A program made the translations under genes and the position numbers. Shown here one piece after another: positions 7,272 through 15,412 of a stretch of DNA of 64,000 bases. Below the pieces are notes generated by a model that worked only from the letters and a program-made list of their open reading frames with translations, ran no database searches and had not been told where the DNA came from. Location of the stretch: positions 1,302,001 to 1,366,000 of the forward strand of contig DFNX01000016.1 in the NCBI GenBank assembly GCA_002376235.1, read 5' to 3'. The stretch is from Neorhizobium sp. UBA3556. Its GTDB lineage: Bacteria > Pseudomonadota > Alphaproteobacteria > Rhizobiales > Rhizobiaceae. Positions within the stretch are counted from its first letter, which is position 1, and each line of letters opens with the position of its first letter.

Positions 7272-8300
7272 TTACTTGGCGGGAACCCCACTCTGCCAAG
7301 TTGCCCAGTCTGCGACGATGGCGTCGACCAGATTGCCACCAACCCGATAGGCATTTTGCGTTGCCGGCATGAAGCCGCCAGACTTCGCACTTAAGGAGTC
7401 ACTGGCAGACATATTGGCCGGCTCGCGGTCAAAATTGGAGGCCGTACGCAGCAGGGCGATGCGATTGAAATCGACCAATCCTGCATCGGCAGCGCGCTTC
7501 AACGCAGTGAGCGTTGCGTTGTCTTCCATCTGCGTCGTGCAGTAATTTCCCTTGCCTTCGGTCATCAGCGAGACCCAGTCGCCCATGCCTTCGGCAATCT
7601 TCGTCCCGTGCCAATAGGTGTCGGTGGAAAGAGTATCGCAAATGCTGACGGTCGGAGCCTGACTTCCCGGCTGGCCCTTTGCATAAGCAGCACGATAGGC
7701 CTTGGAGGCGTCGTTATCAGCCAGTTCCACGTCCTTGCTGAGCGAATATGCCTTTTGCAGCAGGGTCTCATTCAGCTGATAGACTTCCGTACCCGATCCC
7801 CAGGCTGCCTTTTTGCCGGGCTCCTTGGCGCCAAGCGCAACCACGCCATTCGGCCAATCGGAGGGAATCTGACGCGGATCGATCTCGTGGCGCAAACCGG
7901 CATCGATTGCGTAGCGCGCCCAATGCGCAGAACCAAGTGTGCCGTCCGAGGGATCGACGCCGGCAATACCAGCAATCAGGAAATAGGTATTCTTCAGGTC
8001 GAATTGACTGTTGAAAGCCATGGCAGTGACCGAGCTGGCAGCATTTGCAAAACCCATGGCCGTGGTCATCATGCACAGACCGCCGTCATCACAGGCGACT
8101 TCGGGATATTCGTTCGACAGACCGGGCACCTTGACCTTCGTTTCAAGCTCGCGCTCGGCGAGCCACGGCTTCGCCTCTCCGGCGAACATGGTAATGACCA
8201 TAACCTTCGGTGCTATTTTCTCCGCAGCTAAGGCCGGCAACGCAGCGGTAGCGAATGAAAGTGCGAGAACGGATTTGATGAAAAGCCCTGCAGGACGCAT
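7272..8300 (-). CDS. Purine nucleoside permease (NUP family) periplasmic protein
   Basis: A 342-residue protein with a clear signal peptide (cut after PALAA). The mature part resembles the NUP family first described from yeast purine nucleoside permease and common as an exported protein in proteobacteria: KVMVITMFAGEAKPWL, CMMTTAMGFANAASSVTAMA, FLIAGIAGVDPSDGTLGS and SICDTLSTDTYWHG. The fold is related to nucleoside phosphorylases, so it may bind or process nucleosides in the periplasm. It is monocistronic as far as seen, with its own terminator. Confidence 0.75.
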   Translation of the reverse strand: MRPAGLFIKSVLALSFATAALPALAAEKIAPKVMVITMFAGEAKPWLAERELETKVKVPGLSNEYPEVACDDGGLCMMTTAMGFANAASSVTAMAFNSQFDLKNTYFLIAGIAGVDPSDGTLGSAHWARYAIDAGLRHEIDPRQIPSDWPNGVVALGAKEPGKKAAWGSGTEVYQLNETLLQKAYSLSKDVELADNDASKAYRAAYAKGQPGSQAPTVSICDTLSTDTYWHGTKIAEGMGDWVSLMTEGKGNYCTTQMEDNATLTALKRAADAGLVDFNRIALLRTASNFDREPANMSASDSLSAKSGGFMPATQNAYRVGGNLVDAIVADWATWQSGVPAK

Positions 8301-8430
8301 GACAACCCCTCTTATCTGACTGAAATAATTGGCTCGGTGTGAGCACGCCCCTTTCAGTACATCAAAGCGGATGCGTCAACCTGCAAGAAGCTGCCATTCA
8401 CACTGCAACTTCGGCCTGACTGGCGTATGA

Positions 8431-8462
8431 AAAAGCCCCGCCTCCATCTCTGGATGCGGGGT
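8431..8462 (-). terminator. Intrinsic terminator after the GNAT gene
   Basis: CCCCGC (8436-8441) pairs with GCGGGG (8456-8461), with an inner TCCA/TGGA extension. On the minus strand the stem is followed by CTTTTTC. Confidence 0.7.
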
Positions 8463-8516
8463 TTCGGGCAGATCGGAACAGCCGCGAGGCTTTTTTTGTG
8501 TTGAACGGTTCTTTTT

Positions 8517-9086
8517 TCAGGCCAGCTTGCGACCGCTTGCAACGATCATACCCACCGCACCCTCAAGCCAGCCGGCCTTCAGTTCCAGCGCCAGGAAACG
8601 GTCGCGTTGGAAAGGACCCGGCATGACGAGATGCGCAGTCTTTTCGGCAAAGAAGCCGAATCGCTCGTAGTAGGAGGCATCGCCAACCAGAAGGATCGCA
8701 CCATGGCCGCGGCCATGAGCTTCTGCGATCGCAGCACGCATCAAGGCACCACCGATGCCCTTGCCTTCGTGATCGGCGGAAACGGCAAGCGGCCCAAGCA
8801 GCAACGCTTCGATCGGATTGCCTTCCGGCGAAATGCCGGCCTCGATATTCCACAGACGAACCGTGCCGATCACATGGCCATCGCCATCGCGAGCAACCAG
8901 CGCCAGACCTTCCGCCGGCAGGCGGTTGCGACGGATCTTTTCAGAAGACTTCTTGCGGCGGTCAGCACCCATGGCGCGATCGAGAAGAGTCTCACGCGCC
9001 ACGACATCGGCCGGAGTTTCCATGTCGATCGTGTAGGTTTGGCTCGGCGCAAAGAATGCGCGGACAGAATCAAGAACAGTGGCCAT
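8517..9086 (-). CDS. GNAT-family N-acetyltransferase (COG3153 type)
   Basis: A 189-residue GNAT protein. The acetyl-CoA pyrophosphate loop is visible as EGKGIGGAL in LAVSADHEGKGIGGALMRAA, followed by ILLVGDASYYERFGF, which is typical of COG3153 acetyltransferases of unknown substrate. The N-terminal half holds an extension (ARETLLDRAMGADRRKKSSEK) usual in rhizobial members. It lies downstream of the decarboxylase gene on the same strand, 112 bp away. A link to polyamine acetylation is tempting but unsupported. Confidence 0.75.
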   Translation of the reverse strand: MATVLDSVRAFFAPSQTYTIDMETPADVVARETLLDRAMGADRRKKSSEKIRRNRLPAEGLALVARDGDGHVIGTVRLWNIEAGISPEGNPIEALLLGPLAVSADHEGKGIGGALMRAAIAEAHGRGHGAILLVGDASYYERFGFFAEKTAHLVMPGPFQRDRFLALELKAGWLEGAVGMIVASGRKLA

Positions 9087-9198
9087 CTTTGGGCCTCCCG
9101 AACTTAAAACCGTTTCAGACGGTATCGAGGTTTCGTTGTGGATTTGCGGCCCCCGGCTGGAGGTTCGGGAACCGCGAAACTATTGGGCGGTGAACGCC

Positions 9199-10332
9199 TT
9201 AGATGACGTAAGCCTTGAGCGGCTCGAAGCCATTGAAGGCGACGGCCGAATAGGTCGTCGTGTAGGCGCCGGTGCCTTCGATCAGAACATCGTCGCCGAT
9301 CGAGAGGGAGATCGGCAGCGGATACATGTTCTTCTCATACATCACGTCGGCCGAATCGCAGGTCGGACCAGCCAGAACGCAGGGCTCCATCTCGTCACCG
9401 TCACGCTCGGTGCGGATCGGGTAACGGATAGCCTCGTCCATGGTTTCGGCCAGACCGCCGAACTTGCCGATGTCGAGGAAGACCCAGCGGTGGTTGTCAT
9501 TATCCGACTTGCGCGAGACGAGAACGACTTCCGCCTTGATGACGCCAGCATTGCCGACCATGCCGCGACCCGGCTCGATGATCGTCTTCGGCAGGTTGTT
9601 GCCGAAATGCTTGCGCAGCGAGTTGGAGATCGCCTGGCCGTATTCCTCGGCCTTCGGGATGTCACGCAGGTACTTGGTCGGGAAGCCGCCGCCCATGTTG
9701 ACCATCTGCAGAACGATGCCCTGCTTGGCCAGCGATGCGAAGACGCGCTTGGCATCGGCCAGAGCCGAATCCCAGGCATCAACCTTGGTCATCTGCGAAC
9801 CGACGTGGAACGATACACCGTAGGACTCAAGGCCGAGCTGGTGAGCGTAGACGAGAACGTCGACGGCCATCTGCGGCACGCAGCCGAACTTGCGCGACAG
9901 CGGCCATTCGGCACCTTCGCCATCGGTCAGCACGCGGCAGAACACTTTCGCACCGGGGGCGGCACGGGAAATCTTCTCGACTTCCTCATGACTGTCGACA
10001 GCGAAGAGACCGACGCCAAGTGCGTGCGCACGGGCGATATCGCGTTCCTTCTTGATCGTGTTGCCGAAGGAGATGCGGTCGGCAGTTGCACCCGCATCGA
10101 GAGCCATCTGGATTTCGGCGACGGAAGCGCAATCGAAGCTCGAGCCGAGAGAGGCGAGCAGCTGGAGGATTGCCGGTTCCGGGTTTGCCTTGACCGCATA
10201 ATAGATGGAGCTATCCGGCAGGGCATGACGAAACGCATGGAAATTGTCGCGAACGACATCTAGATCAACAACGAGGCACGGACCTTCCGGACGTCGGGTC
10301 TTGATGAAGTCGAGGATGCGAGCAGTGGTCAT
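9199..10332 (-). CDS. Type III PLP ornithine/lysine decarboxylase
   Basis: A 377-residue fold-III (alanine racemase-like) decarboxylase that makes putrescine and/or cadaverine in the cytoplasm. Key elements are the PLP lysine in YYAVKANPE, HVGSQ, the phosphate-binding GGGFP, EPGRGMVGNAG, and the catalytic Cys/Asp in GPTCDSADVMY contributed to the partner active site. The length and motifs match the eukaryote-like bacterial ODC/LODC group, of which Sinorhizobium Odc2 is an example. The ATG at 10332 has GAAGGGA 8 nt upstream. A roughly 290-nt structured leader precedes it and is the likely control point. Confidence 0.9.
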   Translation of the reverse strand: MTTARILDFIKTRRPEGPCLVVDLDVVRDNFHAFRHALPDSSIYYAVKANPEPAILQLLASLGSSFDCASVAEIQMALDAGATADRISFGNTIKKERDIARAHALGVGLFAVDSHEEVEKISRAAPGAKVFCRVLTDGEGAEWPLSRKFGCVPQMAVDVLVYAHQLGLESYGVSFHVGSQMTKVDAWDSALADAKRVFASLAKQGIVLQMVNMGGGFPTKYLRDIPKAEEYGQAISNSLRKHFGNNLPKTIIEPGRGMVGNAGVIKAEVVLVSRKSDNDNHRWVFLDIGKFGGLAETMDEAIRYPIRTERDGDEMEPCVLAGPTCDSADVMYEKNMYPLPISLSIGDDVLIEGTGAYTTTYSAVAFNGFEPLKAYVI

Positions 10333-10620
10333 GGGTCAGTCCCTTCGAAATCTCAAAGCTCCGGCTGCAAAACCGGAGGACAAAGGACGGATAAGAATGC
10401 GCTCGGCGCCAGTAGTTGGAGACACTGGTACCGTCAGCACGCTTTACCGCGCGATATGTAGACCAACGCCCTGCCACGAGCTTTGATCCGGCTTTGTCTG
10501 CCTTGGATTGGAGGGTTGTCCCTACCGCACTTCCGGCAATTCAGGTGTGCCTCTTCAGAATTGCAAGCTGATGGAAAGCTTGCAGAGACTAGAAAGGCCC
10601 GCACCGTCGTTGCTTCAGAT
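10333..10620 (-). promoter_or_regulatory. speF-type leader RNA of the decarboxylase gene
   Basis: The 5' region on the minus strand is rich in stable hairpins: GCAAGCTttccatcAGCTTGC (10564-10584), AGGG-acaa-CCCT (about 10511-10522), and CTCCGG/CCGGAG (10359-10378) just before the ribosome-binding site. Alphaproteobacterial ornithine decarboxylase genes are preceded by the cis-regulatory speF leader (Rfam family speF). The position, length and hairpin order here fit it, but no covariance search was possible. Polyamine or ornithine control of transcription or translation is the expected role. Upstream, 10621-10879, I see a small TTCCGG/CCGGAA hairpin and no convincing gene. Confidence 0.6.
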
Positions 10621-10879
10621 GTCCTCGCATTTTCCGGTTGGCCGGAATAGCGACTGGAGGGGTTAGTTCCAGGTACCTTACCGATGACCTCACCTTAGAG
10701 ATAAATCTCATTTCGAGGGTCGGCGGACACCCATGGGCACGTGCGACTTTGGGCAAGCCGGGAGATAAGAATATTCGCCGTCATAATCAAGAGATTTTTT
10801 ACGCTCGACCATATTTTTACATTGGTCCATAAACATCGAACGAAGCAGCCGCTTTCGTTCAATAATCAGGAGACAGGCC

Positions 10880-11773
10880 TTGGACACCCTCACCCGCATG
10901 CGCGCCTTTATTGACGTGGTCGAAGCCGAGGGTTTTTCGGCCGCTGCGCGGCGCACCGGCCGCTCCAAGGCTCTGCTCTCCAAATATGTCCGTGAGCTTG
11001 AGGATGATCTCGGCGCGCTGCTCTTGAACCGCACGACGCGACAGTTCTCGCTCACCGAAGCCGGCCACACCTATTATCGCAGCGCCTCGGACATATTGAA
11101 GGAGATCGACAACCTCGCCGACCTGGTACGCGAAGGCAATGCGGACCTGAAAGGCCGACTGCGCGTTTCCGTGCCGCGCACCTTCATCGATGCCGATGTC
11201 GGCCAGTCGCTGATCGATTTCGCCAAGGCTCACCCCGACGTGCAGCTGGAAATCGTCGCCGACGACCGGTTTGTCGATCTGATCGAGGAAAATTTCGATC
11301 TGGCAATCCGCATCACCCGGCTCGAAGATTCCGGCATGATCGCCAAGAAGCTCAACGATTTTCGCGTTCACGCCGTCGCGACGGCGGACATCGTCGCGCA
11401 ATACGGACCGCTCGAACATCCGCAACAATTGAACGGCGTTCCCTTCATCATCGACACCAACTCACGCGGGCACAACAACATCCGCTTCATCGAAAAGGAC
11501 GGCTCGACGCTATCTGTCGGCGTGTCGGGCCCGATCGAGGTCAACAGCCCGCAAGCGACCTTGCGCGCCGCGCGCGCCGGTCTCGGTGTCGCGATCATCC
11601 CGGATTTCATTGCCAATGCGTCTATCCAGTCCGGCGAACTGGTCACGCTCTTCGACGATTACATCATCAAGGACCGCGGCATCTATGCCGTCTATCCGCA
11701 TCGCCGTTATCTGCCCGCCAAGGTCAGAAGCTTTGTCGATTTCCTCGCAAACTGGTTCCGTCAGGCACGATGA
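10880..11773 (+). CDS. LysR-family transcriptional regulator
   Basis: A 297-residue LysR protein: HTH MRAFIDVVEAEGFSAAARRT with SKALLSKYVRELE, then a CrgA-like effector domain starting LRVSVPRTFIDADVGQSL. Initiation appears to be at TTG 10880, with AGGAG 7 nt before it; the next in-frame ATG (residue 7) would cut into the HTH. It stands alone between the decarboxylase leader and the ZevA-like gene and may regulate either neighbour or itself. Confidence 0.8.
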   Translation: MDTLTRMRAFIDVVEAEGFSAAARRTGRSKALLSKYVRELEDDLGALLLNRTTRQFSLTEAGHTYYRSASDILKEIDNLADLVREGNADLKGRLRVSVPRTFIDADVGQSLIDFAKAHPDVQLEIVADDRFVDLIEENFDLAIRITRLEDSGMIAKKLNDFRVHAVATADIVAQYGPLEHPQQLNGVPFIIDTNSRGHNNIRFIEKDGSTLSVGVSGPIEVNSPQATLRAARAGLGVAIIPDFIANASIQSGELVTLFDDYIIKDRGIYAVYPHRRYLPAKVRSFVDFLANWFRQAR

Positions 11774-11789
11774 CACAATAGATGACATA

Positions 11790-11802
11790 GTTATTGCGTA
11801 AC
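11790..11802. promoter_or_regulatory. Possible weak Zur-type box upstream of the ZevAB-like pair
   Basis: GTTATTGCGTAAC is GTTA-N5-TAAC, the same half-sites and spacing as the core of the Zur consensus, followed by A as in TAACA. The outer bases do not match well. It lies about 84 bp before the start of a gene pair implicated in zinc uptake in Haemophilus. Confidence 0.3.
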
Positions 11803-11885
11803 ACGTGAGTCGAAATTCCGTCCCATTTGAAGGGCACAGCAGGCTGGTCAAATCAGACGGGGAAAATAGCAAAGCAGCGGGCCGA

Positions 11886-12530
11886 ATGAAAAACAGACTG
11901 GCGATCATGACTGCACTTGTGGCCCTCGTGGTGCCGCATGCGGCCTCGGCCCACCCTCACATATTCGTCGATTCGCGGTTGGAAGTGATCGGCGGCGCCG
12001 AAGGCAACGTCCAGGAACTGCGCAATGTGTGGCGCTTTGACGAAGTTTTCTCATCCAGCGTGCTGCTGGATTTCGACAAGAACAGCGACCTGAAGCTTGA
12101 CGAAGAGGAACTGGCGGAGCTCGGCGAAACCATGCGCACGTCGCTGGGGGATTATCACTACTTCACCACCCTGACGGTGAATGGCGCACCGGTCGGCGTT
12201 CAGAAGCCGGATGTAATCCACGTCAGCTTCCAGGATGGCCAAATCCTCGTTTTCTTCGCGGTGAAGCCGGATAAACCCATGCCGCTCAAGGGAAGATTGA
12301 CCTTCGGCATCTACGACCCGACCATGTATACCGCGATCGACTTCCCGACAGACAAGGATCTGGTCGCAGAAGGCCCAGCGTTCGCGAAATGCCAGCACAA
12401 GGTCGTACGCCCGGATCCCGACGAAGTCCTCTCCCAAAACAGCGCCTCGCTCACCGACGCGTTTTTCAACGACCCGACCGGGACCGACATGTCGAAAATG
12501 TTCGCGACCCGTCTGGAGCTGACATGCTGA
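11886..12530 (+). CDS. DUF1007 periplasmic protein, ZevA-like
   Basis: A 214-residue exported protein with a signal peptide (ends SA) followed at once by HPHIFVD, a His-x-His near the mature N-terminus that is characteristic of DUF1007 proteins. Its stop overlaps the start of the NicO-family permease gene, and this pairing matches ZevA-ZevB, the zinc import pair described in Haemophilus influenzae. A periplasmic metal-binding or assembly role is therefore inferred; nickel or cobalt are alternatives. The ATG at 11886 was preferred over an upstream in-frame start at 11805 because it puts the signal peptide at the N-terminus. Confidence 0.75.
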   Translation: MKNRLAIMTALVALVVPHAASAHPHIFVDSRLEVIGGAEGNVQELRNVWRFDEVFSSSVLLDFDKNSDLKLDEEELAELGETMRTSLGDYHYFTTLTVNGAPVGVQKPDVIHVSFQDGQILVFFAVKPDKPMPLKGRLTFGIYDPTMYTAIDFPTDKDLVAEGPAFAKCQHKVVRPDPDEVLSQNSASLTDAFFNDPTGTDMSKMFATRLELTC

Positions 12531-13591
12531 AATCTTCAAGGCGCAACATAACGGCTACCTTCGCCGTAGCAGCCCTTGCCGGCCTGTATCTTGCAGGCGT
12601 CGCCCATGCCCAGTCCCCTCTGGGGGTCGGTTCTGCGGAACCTTCCTTCTCCGTTGGCGGGCCGTTTGCCCCCTATCTCAGCTGGATCAATTATTATCAA
12701 CAGTCCTTCTACCGTGCATTGACCGGCGCGCTGAAAGCGATGCGGGAAGATCCCTCCGCATTGGCAGGTCTCATCGGTCTGTCTTTCGCCTATGGCGTAT
12801 TCCACGCCGCCGGCCCCGGTCACGGCAAGGCGGTCATCTCCTCCTACATGATCGCCAACGAAGTGGAGCTTCGCCGCGGCGTCGCCATTTCATTTATCTC
12901 GGCGCTTCTGCAGGGACTGGTCGCGATCCTTGTCGTCGGCGCAGCCTTCTTTGCCTTGCGCGGCTCGGGCATCACCATGACCAAGGCGACCTGGGCCATG
13001 GAAGTCGCAAGTTTTGCCATGGTCGCGCTGTTCGGCGCCTGGCTGCTGGTGAAGAAGCTTCGCTCCTTAAAAGTTCGGGTCGTCCGGACATCCGAACCCG
13101 CAGCGGCAACTGCCATGCTGTTCGATGGCTCTGCCGCAAGTCGCAGCGCCACCGGCCTGAACTTCAAGGCCGTGGAAATCGACGAGCACGACTACGAGGG
13201 CGATGGTGACTATTGCGAGGCCTGCGGCATCAGCCACATGCCGGATCCGAAGATGCTGGATGGCAAGGATTTCCGTCTCAAGGAAGCCTGGTCGGCGATC
13301 ATTGCGGTCGGGCTGCGCCCTTGCTCCGGCGCGATTCTGGTCATGAGCTTTTCGCTGCTGAACAGTCTCTATCTTGGCGGCATCCTGTCGGTGCTGGCCA
13401 TGTCGCTCGGCACGGCGATCACAGTGACGATTCTCGCATCGCTTGCTGTTGGCGCCAAGGATATCGCCCTCAAGGTTGCGGGACCTGGCTCAAAGACAGG
13501 CCGCCGTGTTGGCCATGCGATAGAAATCTGCGGCGCGCTGTTCGTTCTCCTGGTGGGCTTGTCGCTGCTCGGCGCATCCCTGCAGGCTTAA
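12524..13591 (+). CDS. NicO/RcnA-family metal transporter, ZevB-like
   Basis: A 355-residue polytopic membrane protein with the NiCoT/HupE-superfamily signature FHAAGPGHGKAVISSY and a second conserved segment AVGLRPCSGAILVMSF. A cytoplasmic or periplasmic loop between the two halves carries CEACGISHMPDP plus acidic and His residues, a possible metal site. The ATG at 12524 overlaps the DUF1007 stop by 7 nt, indicating translational coupling. With its partner it likely moves a divalent metal (Zn by ZevAB analogy; Ni/Co by RcnA analogy), and the direction is not evident from sequence. Confidence 0.75.
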   Translation: MLKSSRRNITATFAVAALAGLYLAGVAHAQSPLGVGSAEPSFSVGGPFAPYLSWINYYQQSFYRALTGALKAMREDPSALAGLIGLSFAYGVFHAAGPGHGKAVISSYMIANEVELRRGVAISFISALLQGLVAILVVGAAFFALRGSGITMTKATWAMEVASFAMVALFGAWLLVKKLRSLKVRVVRTSEPAAATAMLFDGSAASRSATGLNFKAVEIDEHDYEGDGDYCEACGISHMPDPKMLDGKDFRLKEAWSAIIAVGLRPCSGAILVMSFSLLNSLYLGGILSVLAMSLGTAITVTILASLAVGAKDIALKVAGPGSKTGRRVGHAIEICGALFVLLVGLSLLGASLQA

Positions 13592-13594
13592 ATA

Positions 13595-13795
13595 TCAGCG
13601 CCTGCGCTGATACCGCGCCCTCAACCAGAAGATCCAGAAGAAACCAAGCAGCAGCACCGCGCCGACGACGAAGGCAAGCGCCGGCGAATACTGGCCGATC
13701 CAGAGCACCAGAGACGGCAGGAAATAGATGACGACGACGGCGCCGATCATGATCAGTGCCGCGGCTATCATCTGCGATCTCGTCTCCGGCTTCAT
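13595..13795 (-). CDS. Small two-helix membrane protein
   Basis: A 66-residue protein with two hydrophobic helices (MIAAALIMIGAVVVIYFLP and ALAFVVGAVLLLGFFWIFWL) and basic ends, so an inner membrane protein. Two starts are possible: the ATG at 13801 touches its GAGAGG with no spacing, whereas the ATG at 13795 has it 6 nt away and is preferred. It is convergent with the ZevB-like gene (3 bp gap) and lies 10 bp after the GNAT gene on the same strand. Function unknown. Confidence 0.6.
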   Translation of the reverse strand: MKPETRSQMIAAALIMIGAVVVIYFLPSLVLWIGQYSPALAFVVGAVLLLGFFWIFWLRARYQRRR

Positions 13796-13805
13796 GCGCA
13801 TCCTC

Positions 13806-14489
13806 TCAAGCGCTTACGATTTCGGCGCGAACATCCTCCAGCCGCCGCTTCTGATTGCCATCCGCATCAAAATTCTCCGGCGACAGCCAGGCCTCGAATG
13901 CTGCCTTGATGACAGGCCATTCGCCATCGATCATTGAAAACCAGGCGGTATCGCGGTTCTCGCCGCGAGAAATGAGATGCTGCCGAAAGACGCCTTCGAA
14001 TGTAAAACCATAACGAACGGCCGTTCTTTTGCTCGGTTCGTTTTCGTTGTGGCACTTCCATTCATAACGACGATAGTCGAGATCCTCGAAGACATGCCTT
14101 GCCATGAGGTAATGCAGTTCCGTCGCCATAGGCGAACGTTTCATCGCCTCACCATGCGCAACCGAACCGACTTCAACGACACCATTCTTGGGATCGGGCC
14201 GCATGAAGCTCGCCATCCCGGCAACCTTGCCCGTCGCGTTGTCCCTGACAACGAGTGTGATGAAGCCGAGATTGGCCTGCGCGCCTTCCAGCCAAGCTCC
14301 GAATTCGTCCGCCGTGGCATAGTTCTCGTTGGGAAAATACCGGATAAGATCGTTGATCCCCTCACCGCCCAGAGCCTCCCACAGCGCCCCTAGATTCGCA
14401 TCGCGATCATAGGGCTCGAGAGTGACGAACCGTCCCTTCAATGTGACGGGCTTGGGCGCAGCAACTTTATAGGTTTTCAGGTCGTGCAT
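13806..14489 (-). CDS. GNAT-family N-acetyltransferase (RimJ/RimL type, COG1670)
   Basis: A 227-residue acetyltransferase. GRFVTLEPYD at the N-terminus, ITLVVRDNATGKVAGMASFM, and YEWKCHNENEPSKRTAVRYGFTFEG match the family that modifies N-terminal amines or small amines; the region containing AVRYGF is the conserved GNAT C-terminal motif. The ATG at 14489 begins MHDLKTYKV; a longer frame to 14585 is not supported by similarity. The substrate is unknown. It is probably co-transcribed with the small membrane protein downstream. Confidence 0.75.
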   Translation of the reverse strand: MHDLKTYKVAAPKPVTLKGRFVTLEPYDRDANLGALWEALGGEGINDLIRYFPNENYATADEFGAWLEGAQANLGFITLVVRDNATGKVAGMASFMRPDPKNGVVEVGSVAHGEAMKRSPMATELHYLMARHVFEDLDYRRYEWKCHNENEPSKRTAVRYGFTFEGVFRQHLISRGENRDTAWFSMIDGEWPVIKAAFEAWLSPENFDADGNQKRRLEDVRAEIVSA

Positions 14490-14685
14490 CGGAATGGCCT
14501 TGTTTCGACATCCGACGATTAATTCAGGGACATTGCAAAGGCAATGCCGCGCGCAGCCAATCGACATGGATCGAGCAGCCGGCACCTTATCTCCAATTTT
14601 TCATCAATCAATATTTGGCCGGGTGAGGATATTGTTGTTTCGCTAATATAGATTTAGATGAGGCGAAGATCTTGGGGTGCAAAAG

Positions 14686-15000
14686 ATGCCCGTAAACCTC
14701 CCGCAAAAACCTCGGATAGACCCTCGTCTGCTGACCTTGCTTGGCCACATCGCCGAGAGTTCCTCAGGCCGCCTCTGTCTTTCTGACGATGAATACGAGT
14801 TTTTGGAAGAAGAACCCTTCTTTCAAGACGCCGCGCGCAACAAGCTTATCAGTATCGATCACGGCGGAGAGTGGTCGACGGGAGCAATAATCTCGATCAC
14901 CCGCGAGGGACGAATGATGATTGGTTTACCCGAACCTGAAAGCATTTGGAGAAAGCTTGAGGGACTGTTCCGACGTCGCATCGGCGGGGCCGACGGCTGA
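14686..15000 (+). CDS. Hypothetical protein, about 104 aa
   Basis: A small soluble protein with no motif I recognise. It contains an acidic centre (DDEYEFLEEEPFF) and a basic C-terminal helix (IWRKLEGLFRRRI). ATG 14686 has GGGG 8 nt upstream; a GTG at 14677 is the alternative. It ends in a strong hairpin terminator, which supports it being a real transcription unit. Confidence 0.5.
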   Translation: MPVNLPQKPRIDPRLLTLLGHIAESSSGRLCLSDDEYEFLEEEPFFQDAARNKLISIDHGGEWSTGAIISITREGRMMIGLPEPESIWRKLEGLFRRRIGGADG

Positions 15001-15003
15001 AAG

Positions 15004-15036
15004 AACAAGGGCCGGCTTTTCAGCCGGCCCTTGTTT
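15004..15036. terminator. Bidirectional terminator
   Basis: Stem ACAAGGGCCGGCT / AGCCGGCCCTTGT with a 4-nt loop, flanked by TTG-TTT on the plus side and an A-rich start (T-rich on minus). It separates the convergent hypothetical gene and the small membrane protein gene. Confidence 0.75.
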
Positions 15037-15062
15037 GCAATACCCTTTTCCTTCGATCGCCT

Positions 15063-15326
15063 TTAACCCGAGATCACATCGCCTTCGCGCCACTGGGAAG
15101 CGCCCCAGTTTCTGATCCGCATACGCCGCGCGACGAAGCCGCAAAGTAATGGCGTAATGGCGAAGCTCGCCACGACCACCACAGGGATCAGGTATTTCGC
15201 CTGATCGGCAAGCGCCGGCAGGGAAAGCACGGTGATCACACCGGCTCCGAAGAGCACGGCATTGATCATCAGCGCGCACATGACTTTCAGCCAGATATCG
15301 GTCGAAATCTTCTCGGTTTTCATCAT
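15063..15326 (-). CDS. Small inner membrane protein
   Basis: An 87-residue protein with two predicted helices (VMCALMINAVLFGAGVITVL and AKYLIPVVVVASFAITPLLC) and a basic C-terminal tail RRMRIRNWGASQWREGD. GGAG lies about 7 nt before the ATG pair. No family recognised. It probably shares the bidirectional terminator downstream. Confidence 0.55.
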   Translation of the reverse strand: MMKTEKISTDIWLKVMCALMINAVLFGAGVITVLSLPALADQAKYLIPVVVVASFAITPLLCGFVARRMRIRNWGASQWREGDVISG

Positions 15327-15412
15327 CGTCTCGCTCCTTTCGCTGGCAACACAAGCATCAGGGAAGGTGAATGTTCCGAGGAATCACAACCGCAACGCGC
15401 TTTTCTGGTCAG

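Noticed and set aside
9098..9172. TCCCGAAC / GTTCGGGA complementary segments between the decarboxylase and GNAT genes
   Set aside because: The arms are 8 bp and separated by about 60 nt without a T-run, so neither a terminator nor an operator is supported.
10638..10832. A 64-codon plus-strand frame between the decarboxylase leader and the LysR gene
   Set aside because: No Shine-Dalgarno, no similarity, and it lies antisense to the probable leader promoter.
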